Positions 17,863 to 27,807 of a stretch of DNA of 64,000 nucleotides are shown piece by piece (position 1 is the stretch's first letter; every line of letters starts with the position of its first letter). The stretch lies in assembly GCA_027621355.1 (NCBI GenBank), contig JAQCBZ010000005.1, positions 1-64,000 of the forward strand, read 5' to 3'. A model generated the notes under the pieces. The model did not search any database. It had not been told where the DNA came from and saw only the letters and a list, made by a program, of their open reading frames with translations. The position numbers and the translations under genes are program-made. This DNA is from Bacteroidota bacterium (GTDB taxonomy: Bacteria; Bacteroidota; Rhodothermia; Balneolales; Balneolaceae).

Positions 17863-19513
17863 CCATTCTCTTGGGTCGAAACATCAAAGCCTCTGCCACA
17901 TGGTAGGGTGTGACCTGATCTGATTCCTCTAAATCTGCAATCGTCTGGGCAACCTTGAGAAGTCGGTGCCTTGCTCTCATCGATAGACCAAATGTCGACA
18001 TCGCTTGATGGAGGACTTTATCCACATCCCGATGTTTTTTGATAAGGGATTTGACTTGCGAGGCGCTCATTGTGCTGTTGGTTGCGAGCAGGCCTATACT
18101 AGAGGACCTTTCGCCCCCTTGATCATGACTCTGCCTCGTTTGGAACCTATGCGCTTGACGATTACGCGCTTCAAGAATTTGACTGCGTAACTCCCCAAAA
18201 TCCATTCTCGACTCTTCAGATGGGTCTTGCACCTCCTGGCTAGAAACCCGGTCCATCTCCACAAAGAGATCAAAACGATCTCTCAATGGTCCACTTATTT
18301 TTTCCTGATACAATCGTGCTTTTCGCTCTTGAGCAACATCATGTAGCATTGGGTCTGGCCATTGTCCCTCTGGGGACGGGTTCATCGCCGCTAGCACCAG
18401 TGCATTCGCTGGATAATCTACTGTACGCTTTTGGCGGGTTAATGTAATAACCCGATGCTCGATTGGCTGTCGTAATGCTTCCAATACCCCTCGTTTATAC
18501 TCTGCTAGCTCATCCAAAAACAACACTCCATGGTGCGCCAACGAACACTCTCCAGGAGTCGCTTTTGTACCTCCACCCAAAAGACTGACAACAGTCGCTG
18601 AAGTATGCGGCGCTCTAAATGGACGTTCTCTAAACAAACGCGCGCTCAGTTGGCCTGTTGCAAATCCAGTCAAGTCGCCACTCGACCTTTTAAACGCTCC
18701 CACAATAGAGTGTATGGACATCACTTCTAACCTCTCTTCTGCATTCAAAGGGGGTAATAGATGTACCATAGTTTTGGCAAGCATCGTTTTTCCACATCCT
18801 GGAGGGCCAACCATGAGCGTATGATGGTGACCTGCAGCTGCGATGACCATAGCGCGTTTAGCAAGTGTTTGGCCAACAATCGAATCAAAAGGATGGGCAG
18901 ATGCATCAGGCACTCGACCAGACTCTCGATCATGCGCATCGACCTCGTCCAAACCGATCGTTTGAACCTCGGTTCGTGATTCCAAGGGGCACCCGTCATG
19001 AAGCCAATCAAAGGCTTCCCGAAGCGAGGCAATCCCTTTCACATGCAATCCCTCGACAAGTCGCGCCTCCTCGACATGTTGCCTTGGCAACACAATGCGC
19101 TCAAAGCCATGTTTTTTGAGCTCCAAACAGATTGGCAACACGCCACGCACCGAACGACACTGTCCAGAGAGTCCCAATTCTCCAATAAAGGCTGTTTGAG
19201 AAAGGACTGGCGCCAAGCGATCCATTAACGTTTTGTGGCTGGCGCCATACAGGCCCACTGCAATCGGAAGATCAAACGTCGACCCCTCTTTATGCACATC
19301 TGCAGGGGCAAGATTCACGATAATCCGACCCCTTGGAAACTGTGTGGCCGATGACTTGAGAGCAGACTCAATTCGCTCTCGGGATTCATTAACGGTTCGG
19401 TCGGGTAGGCCGACTAAATAAAATCTTGGCAGCCCACCCGTGGCATTGACTTCCACTTGAATAAGGGTTCCATGCATCCCTGTGGGGGTTGCGCTCCAAA
19501 TTTGGACAATCAT
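17846..19513 (-). CDS. comM: YifB/ComM-family Mg-chelatase-like AAA+ ATPase
   Basis: VGLPDRTVNESRERIESALKSS, MVGPPGCGKTMLAKT, FRAPHTSATVVSLLGGG, LFLDELAEYKRGVLEALRQP. Confidence 0.93.
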   Translation of the reverse strand: MIVQIWSATPTGMHGTLIQVEVNATGGLPRFYLVGLPDRTVNESRERIESALKSSATQFPRGRIIVNLAPADVHKEGSTFDLPIAVGLYGASHKTLMDRLAPVLSQTAFIGELGLSGQCRSVRGVLPICLELKKHGFERIVLPRQHVEEARLVEGLHVKGIASLREAFDWLHDGCPLESRTEVQTIGLDEVDAHDRESGRVPDASAHPFDSIVGQTLAKRAMVIAAAGHHHTLMVGPPGCGKTMLAKTMVHLLPPLNAEERLEVMSIHSIVGAFKRSSGDLTGFATGQLSARLFRERPFRAPHTSATVVSLLGGGTKATPGECSLAHHGVLFLDELAEYKRGVLEALRQPIEHRVITLTRQKRTVDYPANALVLAAMNPSPEGQWPDPMLHDVAQERKARLYQEKISGPLRDRFDLFVEMDRVSSQEVQDPSEESRMDFGELRSQILEARNRQAHRFQTRQSHDQGGERSSSIGLLATNSTMSASQVKSLIKKHRDVDKVLHQAMSTFGLSMRARHRLLKVAQTIADLEESDQVTPYHVAEALMFRPKRMAKSDP

Positions 19514-19514
19514 G

Positions 19515-19559
19515 GTTCTGAGTAACGTGTCAAGGTGTTTAAGAACACCTATTCAGAAC
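19515..19559 (-). promoter_or_regulatory. Two-tier nested inverted repeat directly upstream of yifB start codon
   Basis: Minus-strand read: GTTCTGA-AT-AGGTGTT-CTTA-AACACCT-TGACACGTTAC-TCAGAAC-C-ATG. Confidence 0.55.
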
Positions 19560-19623
19560 GACCTGGACTAGAATCCTTACAACTCAGATGTGTTTTTGTC
19601 TGAAAATCTATGGATGGCTGAAA

Positions 19624-20565
19624 TTATGCTTCTGCCAACCATCGCTCGGCATCAATCGCAGCCTTACAACCCGACCCTGCGGCGGTAACAGCTTGACGAT
19701 ACGTCGCATCCATGGCATCACCACAGGCAAATACACCTGGTAGATCCGTATGGGTGGAGTGCTCTTTGGTTTGGATATACCCAACATCATCCATCGTGAG
19801 GACCCCTTTAAATAAATCGGTATTTGGCTTGTGACCGATGGCTACAAATAACCCAGTCACATCATCCATGAGTGTCTCTTCACCCGTTTTTAGATTACGA
19901 ACGGTTAGTCCCGTCATGACTGGATCGCCATGAACATCTACGACTTCAGAATCCCATACAAAATCGATTTTTGGGTTTTCAAATGCCCGGTTTTGCATCG
20001 CTTTGGAGGCCCGAAGCTCATCACGGCGATGAATGACAGAGACTTTACTGGCAAACTTTGTCAAAAAGGTCGCCTCTTCCATCGCAGTATCGCCACCCCC
20101 AACTACAGCCACGTGCTGCTCACGGAAAAATGCCCCGTCACAGGTTGCGCAAGCACTGACACCTTTCCCTTTGAGGCGTGTTTCGCTCGGAAGATTTAAC
20201 CACTTAGCCGATGCACCCGTGGAAATAATAATCGCCTTGGCAAACAGCTCTGTCTTTTCGTCCACTGTTAATTTGTATGGATGGCTATCAAAGTCGATAT
20301 CCGTCACAAATCCATACTGACAGTCGGCGCCAAATCGGCGAGCTTGCTCACGGAAATCTTCCATCATTTTGGGTCCCAACACACCTTCAGGATACCCTGG
20401 GTAATTCTCCACATCGGTCGTCTGCATTAATTGACCTCCTGGTTCAGGCCCTTCTATTACCAATGGCTTTAAATCTGCCCGTGCAGCATACAATGCAGCT
20501 GTCAGGCCTGCAGGCCCGCTTCCAACGATCACGACGTCGAGTGTCTCTCCTTGATATTCTTCCAT
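19624..20565 (-). CDS. trxB: Thioredoxin-disulfide reductase
   Basis: VIVGSGPAGLTAALYAARA, SACATCDGAFF, VVGGGDTAMEEA, VFACGDAMDATYRQAVTAAGSGCKAA. Confidence 0.97.
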   Translation of the reverse strand: MEEYQGETLDVVIVGSGPAGLTAALYAARADLKPLVIEGPEPGGQLMQTTDVENYPGYPEGVLGPKMMEDFREQARRFGADCQYGFVTDIDFDSHPYKLTVDEKTELFAKAIIISTGASAKWLNLPSETRLKGKGVSACATCDGAFFREQHVAVVGGGDTAMEEATFLTKFASKVSVIHRRDELRASKAMQNRAFENPKIDFVWDSEVVDVHGDPVMTGLTVRNLKTGEETLMDDVTGLFVAIGHKPNTDLFKGVLTMDDVGYIQTKEHSTHTDLPGVFACGDAMDATYRQAVTAAGSGCKAAIDAERWLAEA

Positions 20566-20616
20566 TTGAACTGAATCTTTCGTTACTTTGTTTCACAGTA
20601 AAGGTACGAAAATTCA

Positions 20617-21831
20617 TTGCTCGCTTTGACACAAGATCCAGTCTCCTCTCCGAAATCTTCCCCTATTTTGCTCGCCATTCTTCATGAAGCCAAAGATGGA
20701 GAAACCAGGGTTGCCATGACACCTGATGTGGTGAAACAGTGGGTCGAGAAAGGGGTTAACGTGGTGGTTGAGACGGGTGCTGGAGCTATGGCCAGCTGCA
20801 CTGATGAGTCCTACAAAGAGGCGGGAGCAACCATTGCAAAAACGGCCAAAGAGGCAACTTCAAAGGCCAATATCCTTGTGGCATTACAAATGCCCTCTGC
20901 TGAAGTGCTCGATTTACTGCCTGAAGGGGCGTTAGTGATCAGTTTTGTGTGGGGACTTGCCCACCCTGAACGAATCACAGAATTTACCAAGCGAGGCCTG
21001 CAAGCGCTCTCTATGGATGCGATTCCTCGCACAAGTCGAGCTCAAACGATGGACGCATTATCCTCGATGAGTAATATTGCCGGATATAAATCGGTGCTCA
21101 TTGCCGCGTCAACCTTGGATCGTTACCTTCCCATGATGATGACGGCTGCCGGAACCGTTCCCCCTGCCAAAGCGTTGATTGTGGGTGCTGGCGTGGCGGG
21201 TCTTCAAGCAATTGCGACAGCCAAGCGGCTAGGTGCGGTGGTTGAAGCATATGACATTCGCCCTGTGGTCAAAGAACAGGTGCAAAGTTTAGGAGCTAAG
21301 TTTGTCGAGATTCCTCTTGAGGAGGAAGACACCGAGTCTACTGGCGGTTATGCCAAAGAACTAAGCGATCGCAACAAAGAAATTCAGCGCGAAACACTCG
21401 CCAAGCATGTCGCAAAATCAGACATCGTCATTACCACGGCTTTAATTCCAGGACGACCTGCCCCTAAATTAATCTTTGAAGATATGGTTGAAGCCATGGG
21501 TGAAGGGGCTGTGATTGTAGATCTTGCCGCCGAACAAGGTGGAAACTGCGTGTACACCAAGGCCAATGAAACCGTGGTAGAACATGGGGTCAAAATTGTA
21601 GGCCCCGTGAATCTGCCCGCCACGCTAGGGTACCATGCATCTCAATTGTATGCCAAGAATATTCACGCACTCCTTCAGTTGGTGATTCAAGAAGGTGCAA
21701 TACACCTTGATTATAGTGATGACATCATCGAGGCTGCGCTGATTACAGCTGTAAAACCAACGGAATCCTCGGCAGAATCCTCAACTGCATCGCCAGCGGC
21801 GGACACTGAAAAAACTTCCAAAACGAGTTAA
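20617..21831 (+). CDS. pntAA: NAD(P) transhydrogenase alpha subunit part 1 (TTG start)
   Basis: LHEAKDGETRVAMTPDVVKQW, KALIVGAGVAGLQAIATAKRLGAVVEAYDIRP. Confidence 0.93.
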   Translation: MLALTQDPVSSPKSSPILLAILHEAKDGETRVAMTPDVVKQWVEKGVNVVVETGAGAMASCTDESYKEAGATIAKTAKEATSKANILVALQMPSAEVLDLLPEGALVISFVWGLAHPERITEFTKRGLQALSMDAIPRTSRAQTMDALSSMSNIAGYKSVLIAASTLDRYLPMMMTAAGTVPPAKALIVGAGVAGLQAIATAKRLGAVVEAYDIRPVVKEQVQSLGAKFVEIPLEEEDTESTGGYAKELSDRNKEIQRETLAKHVAKSDIVITTALIPGRPAPKLIFEDMVEAMGEGAVIVDLAAEQGGNCVYTKANETVVEHGVKIVGPVNLPATLGYHASQLYAKNIHALLQLVIQEGAIHLDYSDDIIEAALITAVKPTESSAESSTASPAADTEKTSKTS

Positions 21832-21840
21832 TGAACGACT

Positions 21841-22143
21841 ATGGATCTAATTTTTAACCTGTTTGTCTTTGTCTTGGCATCATTCGTTGGATTTGAGCTG
21901 ATTTCTAAGGTTCCACCAACACTTCACACGCCCCTCATGTCAGGGGCCAATGCCATTTCTGGAATCACTTTGATTGGGGCTGTGCTCATTACAGGGAGTC
22001 TCCCGCTGTTGCTGCCTGAATCGACCGCCGATTGGGTTGTTGGAATTTTGGGGTTTTTGGCCATCGTCTTTGCTACGGTGAATGTCGTAGGCGGTTTTAT
22101 GGTGACGGACCGAATGCTCGAAATGTTTAAAAAGAAAAAATAA
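21841..22143 (+). CDS. pntAB: NAD(P) transhydrogenase alpha subunit part 2 (membrane)
   Basis: FVLASFVGFELISKVPPTLHTPLMSGANAISGITLIGA. Confidence 0.95.
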   Translation: MDLIFNLFVFVLASFVGFELISKVPPTLHTPLMSGANAISGITLIGAVLITGSLPLLLPESTADWVVGILGFLAIVFATVNVVGGFMVTDRMLEMFKKKK

Positions 22144-22146
22144 GCC

Positions 22147-23565
22147 ATGGGCGCTGAAACCTCCTCTTTTCTGGACTCTGCGATCATGTTGCTTTACTTG
22201 GTCGCTACCAGCTTTTTTATCATTGGGATTAAACGCCTTGGCTCGGCTGGAACAGCTCGATCTGGTAATCAGTTGGCGGCCATTGGGATGCTTTTAGGTG
22301 TCGCCGTCACCCTGTTTGATCAACAAATCCTACGGTATGAATGGATCGTCGCTGGAATGGTCCTCGGGGGGCTTGTGGGTGCGGTATTGGCTCGATCCGT
22401 TGCGATGACCTCTATGCCAGAACTTGTGGCGCTGTTTAATGGGCTTGGCGGAGCAGCCTCTGCACTTGTCGCATGGGGAGAATGGGAACGAGTGGGTGCA
22501 GCAGGATTGGGTCCTGATGCACTTGTCACCATTGGATTGAGCTTGCTTATTGGCTCCATTACACTGACAGGATCCTTGATGGCATTTGGAAAGCTTAACG
22601 GTTTCATCACAGGGAAACCCATCACGTTTCCTGCACAAAATATCTTGACGATTGTGTTGATGGCAGCCATGCTCGTCGCTTCAGGCCTATTTGCATGGGA
22701 TCCATCGATGGAGATGTTGTTTTGGATCATCCTTGGAGGCTCGTTATTGCTAGGGGTATTGACGGTATTACCCATTGGCGGTGCGGATATGCCTGTGGTC
22801 ATCTCATTATTGAATTCTTACTCGGGTCTGGCTGCATCAATGGCTGGATTTGTATTGAATAATCCACTCTTGATTGTCTCTGGCGCCCTTGTGGGTGCTG
22901 CAGGATTGATTCTCACCAACATTATGTGTGTGGCAATGAATCGATCGCTGCTAAATGTCTTGTTTGGTAGTTTTGGTGGAGGGGATAGCACTGCTGGTGG
23001 GGCAGATAGTGCTGGAACAGCCACAGATATGATTATTAAGGAAACCAATGCAGACGACATCGCCATCCAGTGTGGATATGCCAATAAAGTGGTCATCGTC
23101 CCAGGGTATGGGTTGGCTGTTGCTCAGGCACAGCATGTGGTCAAAGAGGTGGCTACATTATTGGAGCAGAAAGGAGTTGAGGTTCTTTATGGGATTCATC
23201 CAGTCGCAGGTCGGATGCCAGGACATATGAATGTGTTGCTTGCCGAAGCCGACGTGCCATATGATCAGCTTTATGACATGGAGCAGATTAATAGTGAGTT
23301 TTCAACGACGGATGTTGTGCTCATTATTGGGGCCAACGATGTAGTGAATCCAGCGGCTAAATCGAATCCAGGATCTCCGATATATGGCATGCCTGTACTG
23401 AACGTCCAAGAAGCAGGTCGGACGATTGTCTTTAAACGTAGTCTCAAGCCAGGGTTTGCTGGGATTGAAAACGAGCTCTTTGGTGCTGAACAAAATCAGA
23501 TGTTCTTTGGAGACGCAAAGAAATCACTTCAAGATCTTGTCCGTGCCTTGAAGGAGAATGAGTAG
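22147..23565 (+). CDS. pntB: NAD(P) transhydrogenase beta subunit
   Basis: GAVLARSVAMTSMPELVALFNGLGGAASALVA; C-terminal NADP domain VIVPGYGLAVAQAQH, HPVAGRMPGHMNVLLAEA. Confidence 0.96.
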   Translation: MGAETSSFLDSAIMLLYLVATSFFIIGIKRLGSAGTARSGNQLAAIGMLLGVAVTLFDQQILRYEWIVAGMVLGGLVGAVLARSVAMTSMPELVALFNGLGGAASALVAWGEWERVGAAGLGPDALVTIGLSLLIGSITLTGSLMAFGKLNGFITGKPITFPAQNILTIVLMAAMLVASGLFAWDPSMEMLFWIILGGSLLLGVLTVLPIGGADMPVVISLLNSYSGLAASMAGFVLNNPLLIVSGALVGAAGLILTNIMCVAMNRSLLNVLFGSFGGGDSTAGGADSAGTATDMIIKETNADDIAIQCGYANKVVIVPGYGLAVAQAQHVVKEVATLLEQKGVEVLYGIHPVAGRMPGHMNVLLAEADVPYDQLYDMEQINSEFSTTDVVLIIGANDVVNPAAKSNPGSPIYGMPVLNVQEAGRTIVFKRSLKPGFAGIENELFGAEQNQMFFGDAKKSLQDLVRALKENE

Positions 23566-23575
23566 CCTCCTACTC
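23560..23575. repeat. Hairpin GAGTAG-CCTC-CTACTC spanning both stop codons of convergent pntB and MFS genes
   Basis: Perfect 6-bp arms containing TAG stops on each strand. Confidence 0.5.
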
Positions 23576-24883
23576 TTCTAGAGCATCTTTACCATACCGT
23601 TGTATCGCGATCAAAAACGCCCCGGCGGCTAGAATAGACGCACTCACAATCACAATAGACAAAGCCATGGGTAGTGCCTGATTCCCTAATCCTTGTGTGG
23701 TAAATGTGTCAGCGAGTTGCCCCGCCAAGGCCGGTCCAACACCCAAACCCACCATTGAAATCACAAATAAGTAGAGCGCGCTAGCTTGGCCCCTTACAGC
23801 GTCAGGGACATACATCTGAATAAGCCCTGCAGCCAATCCATTATAAGACGAACAGAACCATAGGCCGAGGCCAAATAGCCAAAATGTTACCATTGGAGAG
23901 GCTGCGAATACTCCCCCCACATAGCTTGGAACACCTAGTAAGGCAACCAACGCTGGGATGTAGCGCAAAGCTCCAGACCGGTTGGCCAGTCGATCAGCAA
24001 AGCGACCAGAAACGATATTCATCACAGCGACACCAAAGAAAAACCATCCCAGCATCGGAATCAGGTCGGGGCGGTCGTGCGTTTCTGCGAGTATACTGCC
24101 CATAAACGCCAACATCGTATAACCAATCATGGCCATGGCGGAGAAACCTACTAGATGAAGCCATAGTGATGGATTCATGATCCATGTTGGCCCCAGAGGC
24201 GCGTTTGCCTCGGCCGAGACCTTAACACCCGGCTCAACGTTCGCCTGAGTGTCATTCTCATCACCGCCCCCACCACCATCCTCCTGCCACGACTCGCGCT
24301 CCACGTCAAAAGAAGCTTTTGCCACTCTCCAGAGCCCCAATGCAATCACAAATCCAGGGGCTGCGACAATCGCCATCGCCCAACGCCAGTCCAACCATTG
24401 AGCTACAGAGCCTCCTATCAAAAAGGAGAGGGCAATTCCCACAAAAATGGCAGAGGAGTAGATTGAAAACACCGTCGCACGGCGAGAGACGTCAAATCGA
24501 TCGGCCATATAGGCATGCACGGCCGGACTCAGCATTGATTGAAACACCCCCAGGGCCAAACGACCTGCAACCAGCATCCCAAATGTTTGGGCAAACGCAC
24601 CCGATAACGACGCAGCGCTCCAACCCAAGACGCCTATAGTGATGAGCCCTACGCGGGACCACCGATCCGCCAACCAGCCCATAACAAGGCCACTCAGAGC
24701 ATACACCACAGAAAAGGCTGTTCCATACAGAAGTCCAAGCTGAAACTGACTCAACTCAAACACCTCTCGAATCACCGCCCCGTTCACCGCCACAATTTGA
24801 CGGTTCATAAAACTCAGGACATAGGCCAGCGCAAAAAGGCCTAGCGGAACCCAAGTCGAGATTGAGCGGTAACGTTCATACAT
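23570..24883 (-). CDS. MFS transporter (start likely 24883)
   Basis: 12-TM pattern; VMGWLADRWSRVGLITIGVLGWSAASLSGAFAQTF, GRFADRLANRSGA. Confidence 0.88.
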   Translation of the reverse strand: MYERYRSISTWVPLGLFALAYVLSFMNRQIVAVNGAVIREVFELSQFQLGLLYGTAFSVVYALSGLVMGWLADRWSRVGLITIGVLGWSAASLSGAFAQTFGMLVAGRLALGVFQSMLSPAVHAYMADRFDVSRRATVFSIYSSAIFVGIALSFLIGGSVAQWLDWRWAMAIVAAPGFVIALGLWRVAKASFDVERESWQEDGGGGGDENDTQANVEPGVKVSAEANAPLGPTWIMNPSLWLHLVGFSAMAMIGYTMLAFMGSILAETHDRPDLIPMLGWFFFGVAVMNIVSGRFADRLANRSGALRYIPALVALLGVPSYVGGVFAASPMVTFWLFGLGLWFCSSYNGLAAGLIQMYVPDAVRGQASALYLFVISMVGLGVGPALAGQLADTFTTQGLGNQALPMALSIVIVSASILAAGAFLIAIQRYGKDALEE

Positions 24884-24906
24884 TATGACAAAGTACACAT
24901 CCCTAC

Positions 24907-25599
24907 ATGAAAGAAGCACGCAAAACACGGGCACAAAAAGATCGGGCGGAAGCACTCCTTGCAGATCTCTATGCTGAATACCCAAATCCCCATTGCGAGC
25001 TCATTCACCGCAATGCCTTCGAATTGCTATGCGCCACCATTTTGAGCGCCCAATGCACAGACGTCCGTGTCAATATAGTCACGCCAGCTCTTTTTGAGGC
25101 TTACCCAACCCCTGAGCTCATGGCCGAGGCGCCAATCAAGCACTTGGAAGAGCTCGTCCGAACGACAGGATTTTACAAAAACAAAGCCAAGTCCCTAAAA
25201 GAAACAGCCGATTCATTGGTCCAAAACTTCAACGGCGAGGTGCCACAAACCATGGATGAGCTGTTGACCCTTCGAGGCGCAGCACGAAAAACCGCCAACG
25301 TGGTACTGGGTAATGCCTTCAACATCAATGTAGGCGTTGTGGTCGATACCCATGTCAAGCGTTTGGCCTACCGATTTGGGCTCACGCGAGAAAAAGAAAA
25401 TACCGCCCGTATTGAACGTGATTTAATGGGATTATTTCCTCAAGAAAGCTGGGCTGATCTCTCTCACTTAATGATCCATCATGGACGAGGCCCTTGCAAA
25501 GCGCGTTTTGCTACCCCTTCGTTTCATCCCATCTGTATGAAATATGGCCGACGCTGCACCTGCGTCAAAGAAGCCCAAAAACGGAGCGAATCTTCATAG
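24907..25599 (+). CDS. nth: Endonuclease III-like DNA glycosylase with atypical FeS loop
   Basis: ELLCATILSAQCTDVRVN, LRGAARKTANVVLGNAF, VVVDTHVKRL; four C-terminal cysteines. Confidence 0.9.
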   Translation: MKEARKTRAQKDRAEALLADLYAEYPNPHCELIHRNAFELLCATILSAQCTDVRVNIVTPALFEAYPTPELMAEAPIKHLEELVRTTGFYKNKAKSLKETADSLVQNFNGEVPQTMDELLTLRGAARKTANVVLGNAFNINVGVVVDTHVKRLAYRFGLTREKENTARIERDLMGLFPQESWADLSHLMIHHGRGPCKARFATPSFHPICMKYGRRCTCVKEAQKRSESS

Positions 25600-26293
25600 T
25601 CCACACTCGCCACATCGCCTCGCGAACAATCTTCTTCGACATCTTAGAGACGCCCTCCTCTCGCTCGCGGAAAATGATACTCACTTCTGATAGCTTGAAT
25701 CCAGCTCTCCAGGCACGGAAATGAAGCTCTATTTGAAAGGCGTATCCATTGGACCGAATCTTTGAAAGATCAATCGTTTCCAGTACGGCCCTCCGAATAC
25801 ACTTAAAACCAGCCGTTGTGTCTTTGACGGGCAGTCCGGTGATTACTCGTGCGTACAAATTTGCAGAGTATGACAGGATCAACCGCGATAATGGCCAGTT
25901 AATAATAGAAATCCCATCGGAATAGCGGGATCCAATGGCCACATCACTATGCCCTGCTTCCACCTCAGCCACCAAGCGAGGAATATCCTCAGGGGAATGA
26001 GACAGATCCGCATCCATTTCGCAGATATACTCATACTCTCTTTCTAACGCATATCGAAACCCCGCAACATACGCTGTCCCCAGGCCTTGCTTTCCTTCAC
26101 GCTCAAGCAAATGAATATGTTCCGGGTAGCTCACTTGCCATTCACGCACCACATCGGCTGTTCCGTCTGGAGAACCGTCGTCAATAATGAGCACATCGAC
26201 TTCTCGGTCCAGTGACATCAACGCACTCAGCACCTTAGGCACATTAGCCGATTCATTGTACGTCGGGATAATTACAAGAGTATCGGAAGCCAT
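25565..26293 (-). CDS. Polyprenol-phosphate mannosyltransferase-type GT2 glycosyltransferase
   Basis: LVIIPTYNESANVPKVLSAL, IIDDGSPDGTADVVREW, MDADLSHSPEDIPRLV. Confidence 0.92.
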   Translation of the reverse strand: MASDTLVIIPTYNESANVPKVLSALMSLDREVDVLIIDDGSPDGTADVVREWQVSYPEHIHLLEREGKQGLGTAYVAGFRYALEREYEYICEMDADLSHSPEDIPRLVAEVEAGHSDVAIGSRYSDGISIINWPLSRLILSYSANLYARVITGLPVKDTTAGFKCIRRAVLETIDLSKIRSNGYAFQIELHFRAWRAGFKLSEVSIIFREREEGVSKMSKKIVREAMWRVWTMKIRSVFGLL

Positions 26294-26328
26294 GTTGGAT
26301 TGGCGAGTGTGTCTGATCTTTTTTTACC

Positions 26329-27738
26329 CTATTTCCCTTCCGCTCGAAGGACAACAAATAGAGTGTTCATGAGAATTTTTACGTCGAGTCGCAACGAAAT
26401 GTTCTCTACATAGAAAAGATCGTATTTCGTGCGCTCTTTTACATCATCAAAAGATTCATCGTATTTCCACTTCACTTGCGCCCACCCCGTGATCCCTGGT
26501 TTCACCCGAAGCCGACGACTGTATAAAGGGATAGAGCGCTCATACTTCTTCACAAAATGAGGCCTTTCTGGACGAGGTCCCACAAGGCTCATGTCCCCAA
26601 AAAGGACATTGAAGAATTGAGGAATCTCATCGAGACGCGTTTTTCGCAGCCAATACCCTATTCGAGTTACACGAGGATCATCATCTGTTGCCCAAATGGG
26701 CCCAGTATTGGCCTCAGCATTGTTGACCATCGACCGAAACTTGTACATGGTAAACTCGCGCCCATGTTTACCTAACCTTTGTTGTTTATAAATCGCGGGA
26801 CCTTCCGACGTTAAGCGGACAGCAATTGCAAGGATCAAAATCAGTGGGAGGAGCGCCACCAATACGACTGCAGAGACCAAAACATCCAACGAACGTTTTA
26901 AAAACCACTCCCATGTGGGCATCTCTGCAGGCTGAATATCCACCAAGGGAAGGCCGAAAATCTGGTGCGTCTTGGCGTACCCCCCAACCATCTGATGAAA
27001 ATCAGGCAACATTTTGAGTGTTACCTTAGGGTCATCGACACTTGAGACAACCGGCAGCCACTTTTCCTGCTGTTCTTTCTCAAGCGCGATAATAACATCC
27101 TGAACTCTCATCTCCGCCGCCATAGCACGGAATTCCTCCACATCACCAAGGATATCCCCTTTGTCCACCTCAGGCACCTCTCCATTCACAGAATAATACC
27201 CTAACACTTGCATCCCTAGAGTTTTGTATTGATCGAGTTGTTGCCCAATCATTTTGGCTGTACCTCCTGTGCCCACAATCACCGCGCGATGAAGCCCTTT
27301 TCCACGCTTGGCATAGGCACGTTGTATCGTACGGATGACCAGGCGATTCACAAGCAACCCACCCCCAACCAATCCAACATAAGGGATGACAATCGAAATC
27401 GCCGAAAATACACTCTCAGATGCTGTCAGGTCCACGGTGCTTAATCGGAGCACCAAAAACACAAAAACCCCAATCAATGCGGTAGCTCCAACACGAAAAA
27501 CCTCATCAATCCGCGAAATCAAAAAGAGCTTTTTATACATCCCGGCAAACAGACTTATCGTCATCCACACAACGAGGTGAATGAATCCAACGAGATACAA
27601 AGAAGAAGGAAACCCGAGTGGGGTATAGAGTGTCACCCACTGATTTGAGCCCGCAAAGAGCAACCAGACAAACGATAGCATTAAGCCATCAGCAAGGGCT
27701 GTATAAGCAACCTCTCTTTCTTGATTAAGTCCGAACAA
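26329..27738 (-). CDS. Exopolysaccharide polyprenyl glycosylphosphotransferase (sugar transferase)
   Basis: N-terminal TMs, KRSLDVLVSAVVLVALLPLILILAIAVRLTSEGPAIYKQQRLGKHGREFTMYKFRSM, TRLDEIPQFFNVLFGDMSLVGPRPERP. Confidence 0.94.
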   Translation of the reverse strand: MFGLNQEREVAYTALADGLMLSFVWLLFAGSNQWVTLYTPLGFPSSLYLVGFIHLVVWMTISLFAGMYKKLFLISRIDEVFRVGATALIGVFVFLVLRLSTVDLTASESVFSAISIVIPYVGLVGGGLLVNRLVIRTIQRAYAKRGKGLHRAVIVGTGGTAKMIGQQLDQYKTLGMQVLGYYSVNGEVPEVDKGDILGDVEEFRAMAAEMRVQDVIIALEKEQQEKWLPVVSSVDDPKVTLKMLPDFHQMVGGYAKTHQIFGLPLVDIQPAEMPTWEWFLKRSLDVLVSAVVLVALLPLILILAIAVRLTSEGPAIYKQQRLGKHGREFTMYKFRSMVNNAEANTGPIWATDDDPRVTRIGYWLRKTRLDEIPQFFNVLFGDMSLVGPRPERPHFVKKYERSIPLYSRRLRVKPGITGWAQVKWKYDESFDDVKERTKYDLFYVENISLRLDVKILMNTLFVVLRAEGK

Positions 27739-27807
27739 CAGATTGACACTCTAATTGATAGAAGGATTGAAGTATAATCATTTTTTATGTTTTACCTTTC
27801 CTTTACT

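Noticed and set aside
24220-24320. Gly5/acidic insertion (EDGGGGGDENDTQ) in the MFS transporter
   Set aside because: Fits a variable cytoplasmic loop between transmembrane halves; no further evidence of function.
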